Positions 16,375-25,800 of a stretch of DNA of 42,759 bases are shown here, piece by piece (the stretch's first letter is position 1; every line of letters starts with the position of its first letter). The DNA is from Desulfovibrio sp. GTDB lineage: Bacteria > Desulfobacterota > Desulfovibrionia > Desulfovibrionales > Desulfovibrionaceae. A program made the translations under genes and the position numbers. The notes beneath the pieces were generated by a model. It made no database searches and was not told where the DNA came from. It saw only the letters and a program-made list of their open reading frames with translations. The stretch is taken from NCBI GenBank assembly GCA_031287575.1, contig JAITSV010000078.1, positions 1 to 42,759 of the forward strand. The letters are read 5' to 3'.

Positions 16375-16869
16375 CTATCCGTTCGTGCCGGTGGGCAGCC
16401 CCGGCAGCACCAGGGTGCGGGGGCCTGTCAGGCGGGCCTTGACCCTGCGGTAGGTTTCCGGAAGCACGCCGAAGCGGTAGGACCACAGGGCGCAACGGTC
16501 GCGGGCGTCGCAGGTGCGCACCTCTGCCCGTTCGCCGCCGCAGCAGGCGATGCAGTAGCGGCGGATGGCCCGCACCGGGCGTTCGTCGGGCAAGGTCTGG
16601 GCGATGAGCGGCAGCGCGCCGGGCAGCGGGTCGCCTGCCGGGTTCCCTGACGGACCGGCGGGTACCCCGGCCACGGGGTCCGCGTCGGCATCGCCGTCCC
16701 CGGCCGGGTCATGCTTGCCGCCATTGGCGCCGCCCGCCACGATGCCCGCCAGCCGCCATGCGTACAGGCCGCAACGCGTGTCCGGGCACAGCCGCACCTC
16801 GCGCGCGACGCCGCCCTGACAGTCCAGGCAGAAGCGGCGGATGGCGCGGATGGTCTTCACGTGCGACAT
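16375..16869 (-). CDS. small protein with duplicated four-cysteine zinc-ribbon-like motif
   Basis: 164 residues. Two copies of one motif flank a Gly/Pro/Asp/Ala-rich linker. Copy one is IRAIRRFCLDCQGG then RLCPDTRCGLYAWR (Cys14, 17, 28, 33); copy two is VRAIRRYCIACCGG then RTCDARDRCALWSYR (Cys106, 109, 120, 126). The pattern CxxCxGG..V..C..x4-5..C.L..YR occurs in small phage- and genome-encoded zinc-binding proteins. I infer two metal-binding knuckles, possibly for nucleic-acid or protein binding. It lies upstream of a convergent terminator and downstream of the chemoreceptor gene on the same strand, with a 175-base gap. Function unknown. Confidence 0.65.
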   Translation of the reverse strand: MSHVKTIRAIRRFCLDCQGGVAREVRLCPDTRCGLYAWRLAGIVAGGANGGKHDPAGDGDADADPVAGVPAGPSGNPAGDPLPGALPLIAQTLPDERPVRAIRRYCIACCGGERAEVRTCDARDRCALWSYRFGVLPETYRRVKARLTGPRTLVLPGLPTGTNG

Positions 16870-16979
16870 GGCTCCTCCCCTACACGGTTTCTCCCGGCCC
16901 CGCCACGGGTTTATGCGCTCCGGACGGTGGTTTCCCGCCGCTTTCCGCCCGCCGCCGCACCCGGATGCCCCATGCGAAC

Positions 16980-17007
16980 GGCCCGCACCCCCGAAAGGGC
17001 GCGGGCC
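16980..17007 (-). terminator. GC-rich hairpin downstream of the chemoreceptor
   Basis: GGCCCGC and GCGGGCC arms with inner CCCCC/GGG pairing around GAAA, 38 bases past the chemoreceptor stop. There is no T-run on the minus strand, so terminator function is uncertain. Confidence 0.4.
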
Positions 17008-17044
17008 GTGATCATGCCGTGGGTCTGACGTCAGGCGTCAGGCA

Positions 17045-18856
17045 TTAGCTGGACGAGCCGTTGGTCAATTGATCGATCTGCCGCTCCAGGGCCTTGGCCA
17101 GCCCGGCCAGCTTCAGCACGGCCCCGGCGGCCTGGTTCATGCCCTCCGCCGTTTCCGAGGCGATGCGGCTGATGTCCTCCACCGCGCGGTTGATCTCCTC
17201 GCTGGTGGCGGACTGCTGCTCGGCGGCGGTGGCGATGGAGCGCACCTGGTCGGAGTTCTCCTCCGAAAGGGACACGATGCGCTGCAACGCCTGCCCCGAT
17301 TCGCGGGCCATGCGGGTGGCCTCGGTCACGGCGGCGGCCGCCGTTTCCATGCCCTTGATGTTGTTGCGCGCCCCGGCCTGAATGGACTGGATGGCCTGGC
17401 CCACTTCCTTGGTGGCGTTCATGGTCTTTTCGGCCAGCTTGCGCACCTCGTCGGCCACCACGGCGAATCCGCGCCCGGCATCGCCCGCGCGGGCCGCCTC
17501 GATGGCGGCGTTGAGCGCCAGCAGGTTGGTCTGGTCGGCGATGTCGGAAATCACGTCCATGATCCGGCCAATGTCCTCGGCCTGCTTGCCAAGGGTGGTC
17601 ATTTCGCCCTGCAGGGCCTGGGCCTGCTCGTGCACCTGGCTGATGGCCTCCACCGCGCCGCTGACCACCCGCTCGCCCTCCTGGGCCTTGGATTTGGCCT
17701 CGTCGGCGCTCTGGGCGGAGCTGCCGGAACTGCGCGCCACCTCAAGCACGGTGGCGTTCATTTCCTCCATGGCCGTGGCCGTCTCGCCCGCGCGTGCGGA
17801 CTGCTGTTCCGCCCCGGCGGAAACCTGCTCCACCTGGGCGGACAGGGCCTCTGCCGCCAGCGACACCTGCTGGGCGATGGTGGAAGCCTCTCCGGCCACC
17901 GAGGTCATGCGTCGCAACAGGTCGTTGACCCGTGCTTCCTGCTCGCGGGCCTCGGCCAGGGCCGTTTCCGCGCGGGAGGCATGGGCGTCGGCGTCGGCGC
18001 GGCGCTGGTCGGCCTCCTGCATCTTCAGCTTCAGGTCGCCCACCATGGTTTCTATGGCGCCCTTCACCTCGCCCAGTTCCGAGGTGTAGTCGCCCTCGGC
18101 GCGGGCATCCAGGGCTCCCCCGGCCACCTGCCCGGCAAACTGGCGGATGCGCAGCAGCGGCCCGATGATGCCCCGGTTCAGGATCACCCAGATCACCGCG
18201 AACAGCAGCGCCAGCACCAGCACGGTCCACCCGGCCACGGCGATGCGCGCCTGCATGACCTGCTCATGCGCCTTTTCCAGCGAACTGATGACCACGAAGG
18301 CGCCGTGGGTCTCGCCCACCCTCCAGCCTTCCTTGGTGCCGCCCACCACGTCGGGGGTTCCGGCCGGGTCGCCGTGGCAGAACAGGCAGTCCTTGGTCAG
18401 CTTGATGGGGCGGAAATAGTAGATCTTGTCCGGCGTGCGGATGACCTTTTCCGTCAGATTGCCGCGCTCCATCTCCTGCATGGCCGAAAGTTCCAGCGGA
18501 GTGGGCGTGTTGGCGGGGTTGCGCGGCTGCACCTTGGGCACGCGGAATTCGTAGCCCACCTGCGCGGCGTTCTGGGCGGCCATGCGCATGGCGGTGACCA
18601 CGGGCACCGCGTCCATGATCTTGTCCTTGGGCAGCTCGTCCAGCGGGCGCATCAGCCCGATTTCGAGCTTGCGGCCCATCTCGTTGCGGGTGGCCTCGGC
18701 CATGAGCACCACGGCCCGGCTTTTCTGGAGAATCGCCTCTTCAGCCCCGGTACGGATGTCGTCCACGCGCTGCCAGGCCATGATGGCGGCCACGATGACC
18801 GGCCCGGCAAGCGCCACGATGAGGATTTTCCACTTCAGGCTGAGATTGCGAAACAT
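17045..18856 (-). CDS. heme-c methyl-accepting chemotaxis protein (DcrA-like)
   Basis: 603 residues, preceded on its strand by GGGAGGGGCC. Membrane segment one lies near 9-27 and segment two near 206-228. The periplasmic domain between them resembles the Tll0287/DUF3365 heme-binding fold and contains CLFCH (Cys157, Cys160, His161), a covalent heme-c site. A HAMP domain follows (about 230-282), then a long coiled-coil signalling domain with the conserved tip near 440-475 ([17 protein letters not shown]). The likely role is redox or oxygen sensing fed to CheA/CheW, as described for DcrA of Desulfovibrio. Heme attachment would need the cell's cytochrome c maturation system. No other chemotaxis gene is adjacent. 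Confidence 0.92.
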   Translation of the reverse strand: MFRNLSLKWKILIVALAGPVIVAAIMAWQRVDDIRTGAEEAILQKSRAVVLMAEATRNEMGRKLEIGLMRPLDELPKDKIMDAVPVVTAMRMAAQNAAQVGYEFRVPKVQPRNPANTPTPLELSAMQEMERGNLTEKVIRTPDKIYYFRPIKLTKDCLFCHGDPAGTPDVVGGTKEGWRVGETHGAFVVISSLEKAHEQVMQARIAVAGWTVLVLALLFAVIWVILNRGIIGPLLRIRQFAGQVAGGALDARAEGDYTSELGEVKGAIETMVGDLKLKMQEADQRRADADAHASRAETALAEAREQEARVNDLLRRMTSVAGEASTIAQQVSLAAEALSAQVEQVSAGAEQQSARAGETATAMEEMNATVLEVARSSGSSAQSADEAKSKAQEGERVVSGAVEAISQVHEQAQALQGEMTTLGKQAEDIGRIMDVISDIADQTNLLALNAAIEAARAGDAGRGFAVVADEVRKLAEKTMNATKEVGQAIQSIQAGARNNIKGMETAAAAVTEATRMARESGQALQRIVSLSEENSDQVRSIATAAEQQSATSEEINRAVEDISRIASETAEGMNQAAGAVLKLAGLAKALERQIDQLTNGSSS

Positions 18857-18913
18857 GGCCCCTCCCAGGGATGACGAACATGCGCGTCCGATATTCGCGG
18901 CGCGTCTGACGCG

Positions 18914-18942
18914 GGCGTAGCGCTATCAGGAATCACTGTCAA
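18914..18942 (-). promoter_or_regulatory. possible promoter of the chemoreceptor gene
   Basis: On the minus strand TTGACA (18942-18937) is followed after 17 bases by TACGCC (18919-18914). The -35 is consensus but the -10 is poor. The 351-base gap 18857-19207 holds only this, the imperfect palindrome near 19029-19049 and the MucR terminator. Confidence 0.4.
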
Positions 18943-19152
18943 CAAGCAGGCAGGGGATTTCCCGCGGACTCCCGACAAGAGCCTTTCTTCAAGGGTGCTT
19001 ATCGGCAGAACGCCGGGCATGACTTTAGCCGGGAAATGCGATTTTCCGGTGACGATCCGCATCATTCACCGGCGTGCCGCCCGCGGCCAAGGGAAGGGAC
19101 AAACGAAAGGAGGCAAGCGGGAGGGGACGAACCGGTGCCCGTGCCGACCACG

Positions 19153-19181
19153 AAAAACGCGGGCGCCGCAAATCGCCCGCG
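19153..19181 (-). terminator. terminator of the MucR-family gene
   Basis: CGCGGGCG and CGCCCGCG arms (19181-19174 and 19165-19158 on the minus strand) around an eight-base loop, followed by TTTTTCG. It sits 27 bases past the stop. Confidence 0.85.
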
Positions 19182-19207
19182 TCATCCGTTGTCGATCGCC
19201 AGCGGGA

Positions 19208-19600
19208 TCAGGCCCCGCGGCGCTCCCACAGCTTCATGTCGCGCATCTTCTTGCGGCGTTCACGCTGCAACGACTTGCAGACCAGGGGAGTGCCCTTCTT
19301 GTAGCCGCACTTCTCGCGGTACGTCTCGGGCGTGAGGCCATGCGTGTTCAGGTGCTTCTTGGTCAGGATCTTGAACGACTTGCCGCACTCGCAGCAGGTG
19401 ATGGACTTTTCCTTGATGGCCTTCTTGGGGTCCATCCCGGCACCATCGCCGCTTTCGGGCAGCGCACCACCTTCGCTCAGGGTCCGGATGCCCTCCGCAA
19501 GGCGCCGGACCATGGTGGTGATCTCGTCTTCGGTCATGGTCCGGACACTGGCTTGCGCCTTCACGATGTCCAGAGCCTCCTTCAGATAACTCTCCGTCAT
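19208..19600 (-). CDS. MucR/Ros-family zinc-finger regulator
   Basis: 130 residues from the ATG at 19600, chosen because AAAGGAG lies just upstream; the longer frame to 19639 lacks a ribosome site. The N-terminal helix pair (MTESYLKEALDIVKAQ) resembles the multimerisation part of MucR proteins. The zinc finger is CCECGKSFKILTKKHLNTH, a Cys2His2 finger with one residue more than Ros between the second Cys and first His. It is followed by GLTPETYREKCGYKKGTPLV and a basic tail, the usual MucR C-terminus. MucR proteins bind AT-rich promoters and silence or regulate genes broadly. The gene has its own terminator and a promoter overlapped by a palindrome, suggesting autoregulation. Confidence 0.88.
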   Translation of the reverse strand: MTESYLKEALDIVKAQASVRTMTEDEITTMVRRLAEGIRTLSEGGALPESGDGAGMDPKKAIKEKSITCCECGKSFKILTKKHLNTHGLTPETYREKCGYKKGTPLVCKSLQRERRKKMRDMKLWERRGA

Positions 19601-19638
19601 TGCCGCTCCTTTGATGTTTGATGAACATGAGGCATGCA

Positions 19639-19682
19639 CGAAACTCGTTTCGAACCTACGATAATCCTTCCTTCGGGGTCAA
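19639..19682 (-). promoter_or_regulatory. MucR gene promoter with overlapping palindrome
   Basis: On the minus strand TTGACC (19682-19677) and TAGGTT (19658-19653) are 18 bases apart. Directly downstream the palindrome CGAAACTCGTTTCG (plus-strand 19639-19652) would cover the start of transcription. The rest of the 425-base gap 19601-20025 shows no gene; no clear promoter for the cobalamin operon is visible. Confidence 0.5.
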
Positions 19683-20025
19683 CCACAATCGGTTGCGTCT
19701 TCATGCGGCGCAGCAAGGCGCATCTCGAAACCAGCCCGCGATGTACGCACCATGTGGATGATGCAGAGTGCTCGCTGACGCAATCACGGGCACGGTATCG
19801 CATCGTGTGCAATTGCCTGCACGATTCGCCCCGGCCAGCCATACGGACATTGTGCGTACCGCATGGCGTACGCCATGCTTGTTACGGCCACGCGGCCTGC
19901 ACGCGGGCAGCCACTGTTGCGCGGCACACCAGTACCTGCGTCGCTGTGGGGCCGCGCGGACCTTCGGCCTGTGGACCTTCGCCGCCAAAGCCCGTACCAT
20001 GCGGCAAACCCATCGGGAGCCCCGC

Positions 20026-20283
20026 ATGAAGTACATCATCTTCGAGGACTTTTCCGGCCACCCCGTGCCGTTCATCTTCCCGCACCGGGTGGACCACGCG
20101 GACATGCGCGAACAGTTGCCCTACACCCGCGTGCTGTCCGCCGGATACGTGGACATGGTGGACGGCGCCTTCCGGTGCCACGGCGGCGCGCCGGAATTGC
20201 AGGTTTCGGCGCGGAACGGGGACGCGGCCATCATCGCCGCCAAGTTCGCCCCCCGCCTGCCCGGCGAGGCCGACATCGCATGA
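20026..20283 (+). CDS. small conserved-looking protein of the cobalamin operon
   Basis: 85 residues from ATG 20026, with GGGAG upstream. It begins MKYIIFEDFSGHPVPFIFPH and has a hydrophobic strand/turn composition, with no signal peptide or membrane segment. RVLSAGYVDMVDGAFRCHGG and GDAAIIAAKF suggest a small alpha/beta fold. It overlaps the cbiA start by four bases (ATGA), so it is probably co-translated with cobyrinate amidation. I do not recognise the family; a role linked to cobalamin synthesis is an inference from position alone. Confidence 0.7.
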   Translation: MKYIIFEDFSGHPVPFIFPHRVDHADMREQLPYTRVLSAGYVDMVDGAFRCHGGAPELQVSARNGDAAIIAAKFAPRLPGEADIA

Positions 20284-21878
20284 CCCGCCCGGCGGCGCGC
20301 GACGCGGCGCCCGTGCACTCCCCCATGCAACCAGCCATGCAACCACCCGCGCCCTTGCCCGTCCTTGTGGTGGCGGGCACCCACAGCGGCTGCGGCAAGA
20401 CCACGGCCACGCTGGCCCTGATGGCCGCCCTGACCCGGCGCGGCCTGCGCGTGCAGCCCCTGAAGGCCGGGCCGGACTACATCGACCCCGGCCTGCATGC
20501 CGCCGTCACCGGCCACCCCGGCTGGAACCTGGACGGCTGGATGTGCGGGCCGGAAGGGGTACGCCGCTCGTTCGCCCGCGCGGTGCGGGCCGGGGAGCCG
20601 CACAACGCACCCCACAGCCCACCGGACATCGCCATCATCGAAGGCGTCATGGGTCTGTACGACGGCGCATCCGCCGACGGCGGGCAGGGTTCCACGGCGG
20701 AAGTGGCCGCCCTGCTGGACGCCCCGGTGCTGCTGATGGCCGACGTGCGCGGCATGTCGCGCTCGGCGGCGGCGCTGGTGGGGGGGTACACCCGGTTCGA
20801 CCCGGCCCTGCGCTTTGCCGGGGTGGTCTGCAACCGCGTGGGCGGTCCCGGCCACCGCGACCTGCTGCGCGGGGCGCTGGCCGCCCACTGCCCGGAAACG
20901 CCCCTGCTGGGCCTGCTGCCCCGCGACGAGTCCCTGGCCCTGCCCTCGCGCCACCTGGGGCTGGCCCAGGCGCACGAAGTGGAATGGGCGTCCCTGGCCA
21001 CCCGGCTGGCCGACTGGTTCGAGGCCGGGCTGAGTGCTGCCGGGCAAAGCCTGGACGGCCTGCTGGCCCGTTGCGCGGCCATGGCCCCCGCGCACTCCGG
21101 GGGCACGGCACCCGGCGGCGCCAACGGGACACCGGAGCATCTGGTCACGCCCCCGTCGCCCGCCGCCACCGCCACGCATCTGGAGGAAGGCCCGGCGCGC
21201 CGGGTGCGCATCGGCATCGCCCGCGACACGGCCTTCTCGTTCCTGTACCCGGAAAACCTGTTTCTGCTGGAAGGCGCCGGGGCCGAACCGGTGTTCTTCT
21301 CACCCCTGGACGACGCCGAACTGCCGCGCGGCCTCGGCGGGCTGCTGCTGCCCGGCGGCTACCCGGAACTGCACGCCGCGCGCCTGGCCGCCAACGCGCC
21401 CATGCTGGCCTCCGTGCACGCGCTGGCCGCACAAGGGCGCCCGGTGCACGGGGAATGCGGCGGCTTCATGTACCTGATGCGTGCCATCACCGACGCGCAC
21501 GGCACCCGCCACGCCATGACCGGCTGCCTGCCCGCCGCCTGCCGCATGGATGCGCGGCTGCGCGCCCTGGGCTACCGCGAAACGGAAACCCTGGGCGCCT
21601 CCCCTTTCGGCCCGGCGGGCACGGTGCTGCGCGGCCACGAGTTCCACTATTCGCACCTGGAACCCGCACCGGAAGATGCCCCTCCCGGCCCTGCCGCCCA
21701 CTCCGCCCAGTCCGTGTGGTCCCTGCGCGACCGCAACGGCACCCCGCTGGGCCCGGAAGGACTCTGCGCGGGTTCCGCATCCGGCTCGTACGTGCATCTG
21801 CATTTCGGCTCCAACCCCGCCGCGGCGCGCGCCTTCGTGGCTGCCTGCGCCGCCCCCGGAGACATCCCATGCCCCTGA
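20280..21878 (+). CDS. cbiA: cobyrinate a,c-diamide synthase
   Basis: 532 residues. The N-terminal ATP-binding domain opens with GTHSGCGKTT (33-42) and continues with PLKAGPDYIDPG and NLDGWMCG, all typical of CbiA/CobB. The C-terminal class-I glutamine amidotransferase domain carries the nucleophile in HGECGGFMYLM (Cys393) and the late His in GHEFHYSHLE. It uses glutamine and ATP to amidate the a and c side chains of cobyrinate in cobalamin synthesis. The slightly large size comes from a Pro/Gly/Ala-rich linker near residues 265-300. It overlaps the preceding small gene by four bases and cbiC by ten. Confidence 0.95.
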   Translation: MTRPAARDAAPVHSPMQPAMQPPAPLPVLVVAGTHSGCGKTTATLALMAALTRRGLRVQPLKAGPDYIDPGLHAAVTGHPGWNLDGWMCGPEGVRRSFARAVRAGEPHNAPHSPPDIAIIEGVMGLYDGASADGGQGSTAEVAALLDAPVLLMADVRGMSRSAAALVGGYTRFDPALRFAGVVCNRVGGPGHRDLLRGALAAHCPETPLLGLLPRDESLALPSRHLGLAQAHEVEWASLATRLADWFEAGLSAAGQSLDGLLARCAAMAPAHSGGTAPGGANGTPEHLVTPPSPAATATHLEEGPARRVRIGIARDTAFSFLYPENLFLLEGAGAEPVFFSPLDDAELPRGLGGLLLPGGYPELHAARLAANAPMLASVHALAAQGRPVHGECGGFMYLMRAITDAHGTRHAMTGCLPAACRMDARLRALGYRETETLGASPFGPAGTVLRGHEFHYSHLEPAPEDAPPGPAAHSAQSVWSLRDRNGTPLGPEGLCAGSASGSYVHLHFGSNPAAARAFVAACAAPGDIPCP

Positions 21879-22600
21879 CCCCCGACGCCCCCGCAAACGG
21901 CGGCGCTTCCGGCTCCATCGACGCGGACCCGCGCCTGCAACCCGCCTTCACGCCCGACGCCATCGAGGCCCGCTCCTTCGCCATCATCGACGAGGAAGCG
22001 GGCGAACCCAAGCCCTTCACGGGACGAGCCTGGGAAGTGGCGCGGCGGCTGGTGCACACCTGCGCCGACTTCGACATCCTGCCCCACCTGCATCTGCCGG
22101 ACGCGGCCATAGAGGCAGGCGTGGCCGCCCTTGCGCGCGGCTGCGTCATCTACACCGACACGGAAATGGCCCGCGCGGGCATGCCCCTGCGCCGCCTCAC
22201 CCCGCTGGGCTGCACCGTGGCCTGCCTGCACGCCCTGCCCGGCACGGCGGAACGCGCCCAGGCACGCGGTACGACCCGCGCCCGCGCCGCCATGGAACTG
22301 GCGGGCGACCGGCTGGGCGGGGCCATCGTGGCCGTGGGCAACGCCCCCACCGCACTGCTGGCCCTGCTGGACCACCTGGCGGCGGGCGGCCCGCCCCCGG
22401 CGCTGGTGGTGGCCATGCCGGTGGGATTCGTCAATGCCTCGGAATCCAAGGAACTGTTTCTGGAGCGCGCCGCCGCGCTGACCCAGTACGGCCCGCACGG
22501 GTTGCCCTGCCTGGTCCTGCGGGGCCGCAAGGGCGGATCGCCCCTGGCCGCCGCCACCGTCAACGCCCTGGCGGAAATGGCCCTGCGCCAACGGGGGTGA
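21869..22600 (+). CDS. cbiC: precorrin-8X / cobalt-precorrin-8 methylmutase
   Basis: 243 residues. After a variable N-terminus come EARSFAIIDEE and ARRLVHTCADFD, where the His matches the catalytic His of CobH/CbiC that moves the methyl from C-11 to C-12. Then follow GCVIYTDTEMARAGM, GAIVAVGNAPTALLALLDHL, PALVVAMPVGFVNASESKE and the closing RGRKGGSPLAAATVNAL, all strong family signatures. The product is hydrogenobyrinate or cobyrinate, the substrate of the CbiA encoded just upstream. The ten-base overlap with cbiA indicates coupled expression. Confidence 0.95.
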   Translation: MPLTPDAPANGGASGSIDADPRLQPAFTPDAIEARSFAIIDEEAGEPKPFTGRAWEVARRLVHTCADFDILPHLHLPDAAIEAGVAALARGCVIYTDTEMARAGMPLRRLTPLGCTVACLHALPGTAERAQARGTTRARAAMELAGDRLGGAIVAVGNAPTALLALLDHLAAGGPPPALVVAMPVGFVNASESKELFLERAAALTQYGPHGLPCLVLRGRKGGSPLAAATVNALAEMALRQRG

Positions 22601-22785
22601 CCCTGCCGGGCAGGAGATTGCGCGCCGCCTGCCCCCCTCCCGACGCCTGCCGCATCCCGTCATGTGTGGCATCGCCACGCGCAGTGCCGCCATGCGCGGC
22701 GCCCGGTGCATCTGGCGCACCCGGCGCACCCGGCACACCCGGACCACGCCACTCCGGTTCTGGCGGGAGACCCCATCTCACGTTC

Positions 22786-22815
22786 TTGCGCAACAGGCAC
22801 ACACTTTGCTATCCT
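22786..22815 (+). promoter_or_regulatory. promoter region of the helicase operon (sigma-70-like, overlapping sigma-54-like)
   Basis: TTGCGC (22786-22791) and TATCCT (22810-22815) are 18 bases apart. The same stretch contains AGGCACACACTTTGCT (22795-22810), which has the GG and GC doublets of a -24/-12 sigma-54 promoter ten bases apart. Which one is used cannot be told from sequence. The gap 22601-22891 holds nothing else clear. Confidence 0.4.
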
Positions 22816-22891
22816 GTACGACAGGCGTTCCGTTCCCTCGCCGGAATGACGCCACATCGCACCGGCCTCGCCGGTCCAACAAGGAACCTGC

Positions 22892-25800
22892 ATGACCCAC
22901 GATCCACGCCTTGAGGGCGACGCGCACTCGGCTGCCGACACCGACGAAACCCCTTCGTCCGCGCCTGCCGCTTCCGACGTGCCCGCCCCCGCCGTCGCTG
23001 ACGCCCCCGGATCCCCCGACGCCCCCGGCACCACCGCCGCCGACACACCCGGCACCCCGGCCCCCGTGGCCGCTTCCGACGCCCCTGCCGAAGGCACCCC
23101 CACCGAAATTTCCGATCCCGCGCCCGCAATCCCCGCAGACTCCGCCGACCCTGACGCTCTCGCCGCCCTTGCGGACGACGAAGACCCGGCCCTGCGCCTT
23201 GCCGCCGAGATCACCCGCATCGACGAACCCGAAGACGCGCTGCCCCCGGTAACCCTGACCGACCTGCCCCCCATGATGCAGGAAGCCGCCGCCCGCGCCG
23301 GATGGACCAACCTGATGCCGGTGCAGACCCGCGCCCTGCCGTACATCTTCGCCAAGCGCGACCTGATGGTGCAGTCGCGCACGGGCAGCGGCAAGACCGG
23401 GGCCTTCCTGCTGCCGCTGCTCGAACGCCTGTCCCCCGAAGAACCCGCCGTGCAGGCCCTGATCCTGGTGCCCACGCGCGAACTGGCCTTGCAGGTGGAA
23501 TACGAGGCCCGCGTGCTGTTCGAAGGCACCGGCCTGAACGTGGCCGCCGTTTATGGTGGCGTGGGCTACGGCAAGCAGATGGACGCCCTGCGCGACGGCG
23601 CCCATCTGGTGGTGGGCACTCCGGGCCGCGTGCTGGACCACCTGCTGCGCCGCACCATGAACCTGGACCGCATCCGGGCGCTGGTGTTCGACGAAGCCGA
23701 CCGCATGCTGTCCATCGGCTTCTACCCGGACATGAAGGAAATCCAGCGCTACATGCCCAAGCGCCGCATTTCCGCGTACCTGTTCTCCGCCACCTACCCG
23801 CCCCACGTGCTGAACCTGGCGGGCGAGTTCCTGAGCGAACCGCGCATGCTCAGCCTGAGCCACCAGCAGGTGCACGTGGCCCAGACGCAGCACCTGTATT
23901 GCGAAACCAAGCCCATGGACAAGGACCGGGCGCTGGTGCGCATCATCGAGTCCGAGAACCCCACGGCGGCCATCATCTTCTGCAACACCAAGGCCAACGT
24001 GCACTACGTGACGGCGGTGCTGCAGGGCTTCGGCTACAACGCCGACGAACTTTCGGCGGACCTGACCCAGGCCAAGCGCGAACAGGTGCTGGGCAACCTG
24101 CGCAAGGGCGGGGTGCGCTTTCTGGTGGCCACCGACGTGGCCGCGCGCGGCATCGACATTCCCGACCTTTCGCACGTCATCCTGTACGAGCCGCCGGAAG
24201 ACCGCGAATCGTACATTCACCGCGCCGGGCGCACCGGCCGCGCGGGTTCGGCGGGCACGGTCATCTCGCTCGTGGACATCATCCAGAAGCTGGAATTGCA
24301 GCGCATCGCCAAGCACTACAAGATCGACATCCAGCATCGCCCCACCCCCGACGACGAGTCGGTGGCGCGCATTGCCGGTGACCGGCTGACCGCCCTGCTG
24401 GAAGCGCGCCTGCGCGCCCGCACCGGGCTGGAACGCGAACGGCAGCAGCGCTTCGCGCCGCTGGCCCGTGCCCTGGCCGGGGACGACGAGCAGCTGGCTC
24501 TGCTGGCCATGCTGCTGGACCAATACTATCAGGAAAGCCTGCATGCGGCCCCGCCCATGCCCGCCACCGCCCCGGCCCCCCGGCAGGACCGCCGCCGCGA
24601 CGAGCGGCGCGACGAACGCAGGGACGAGCGCAGGGACGAGCGGCGCGAAGAACGGCGCGATGACAGACGTGATGCCCGACGCGAAGACCGTGACGGGCGG
24701 GATGGACGGGATGGTCGTGACGGGCACCGCCGCGACCGTGACCGCCGTGACGAGCGCCGGGACGAACGCCCGGAGGAACGTAAGGGCGAACGCCGGGATG
24801 AACGACGCGACGAGCGCACACCCGCCGTGGCCGCAACGGATGCCCCCGCCAGCGCCGAAAGCCCGGAACATCACGCGGAACCGCGTGAAGACGGGCAGGC
24901 CCCCCGCGAGGGACGCCGCCGGTCGCGGCGTGGCCGTGGCCGCAAGCGCCGCCGTGACGCCGAGGCCCGCACCGCGCAGGAAGACGGGCAGGCCGCCGAC
25001 GCCACTCAGGATTACGAGGACGACATCGTGGACGGTGCGGACGGCGCCGACGATGCACAGGATGTCGGCATGACCGCTGCGTCCGAAGCCCCCAAGACGT
25101 CACCCGAAGCGCCCAAGCCGCGCAGGGAAGCCCGACCCGCCAAGAATGATGCACCCGTTGCATCCGTTGACGGCGATGCGGAAGATGCCCCGGCAGCCAA
25201 GCCCGCCAAGGCCAAGCCCGCGCGCCCTGCCCGTGGCAAGGCGGCCAAGGCGGCCCCGGCGGCCCCGGCGTCCACTGACATGTCCGATGCCAAGGCGACC
25301 GGTGACGCATCCGGCTCCGTTGAGTCCGATGCCACAGAGGCCAAAGACGCTAAAGACGCCAAAGATACCAAAGACGAGGCCGTAGCGGCCAAGCCCGCGC
25401 GCGGCGCTCGCCGGGGCAAGGGCAAGGCCGACACCGCCAGCCCCGAAAAGGGCAAGGCCGCGACCGCAGGCAAAGCCGCGACCGGGAGCAAACCCCGCGC
25501 CAAGGCCCCCGAAAGGGACGAGGACGAAGACGACGGCAGGCCCCTGCTGCTGGAAGACTACCTGAGCGATGACGACGACCGCCTGGATGACGTGCGCGGC
25601 TCCTCTGCGTCGGTGGGTAGCGTGTTCGGCCAGCGGTTGCCCTCCGGGGCCAAGGCGCAGGCCCAATCTGGCCAGTCTGGGCAATCTGGGCAGTCTGTCC
25701 AGCCCAGAGGCAAGGCCGCCGCGAAACCCAAGGCAGCCCCCAAGGCAGCCTCTGCACCGGTACAGCCCGTGCTGACCCAGGCCCTGGAAGGCTCCGACGC

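Noticed and set aside
19880..20025. Possible cobalamin riboswitch upstream of the cbiA operon
   Set aside because: A GCCACTG-like string is present, but the B12 box and the other conserved blocks are missing or out of order.
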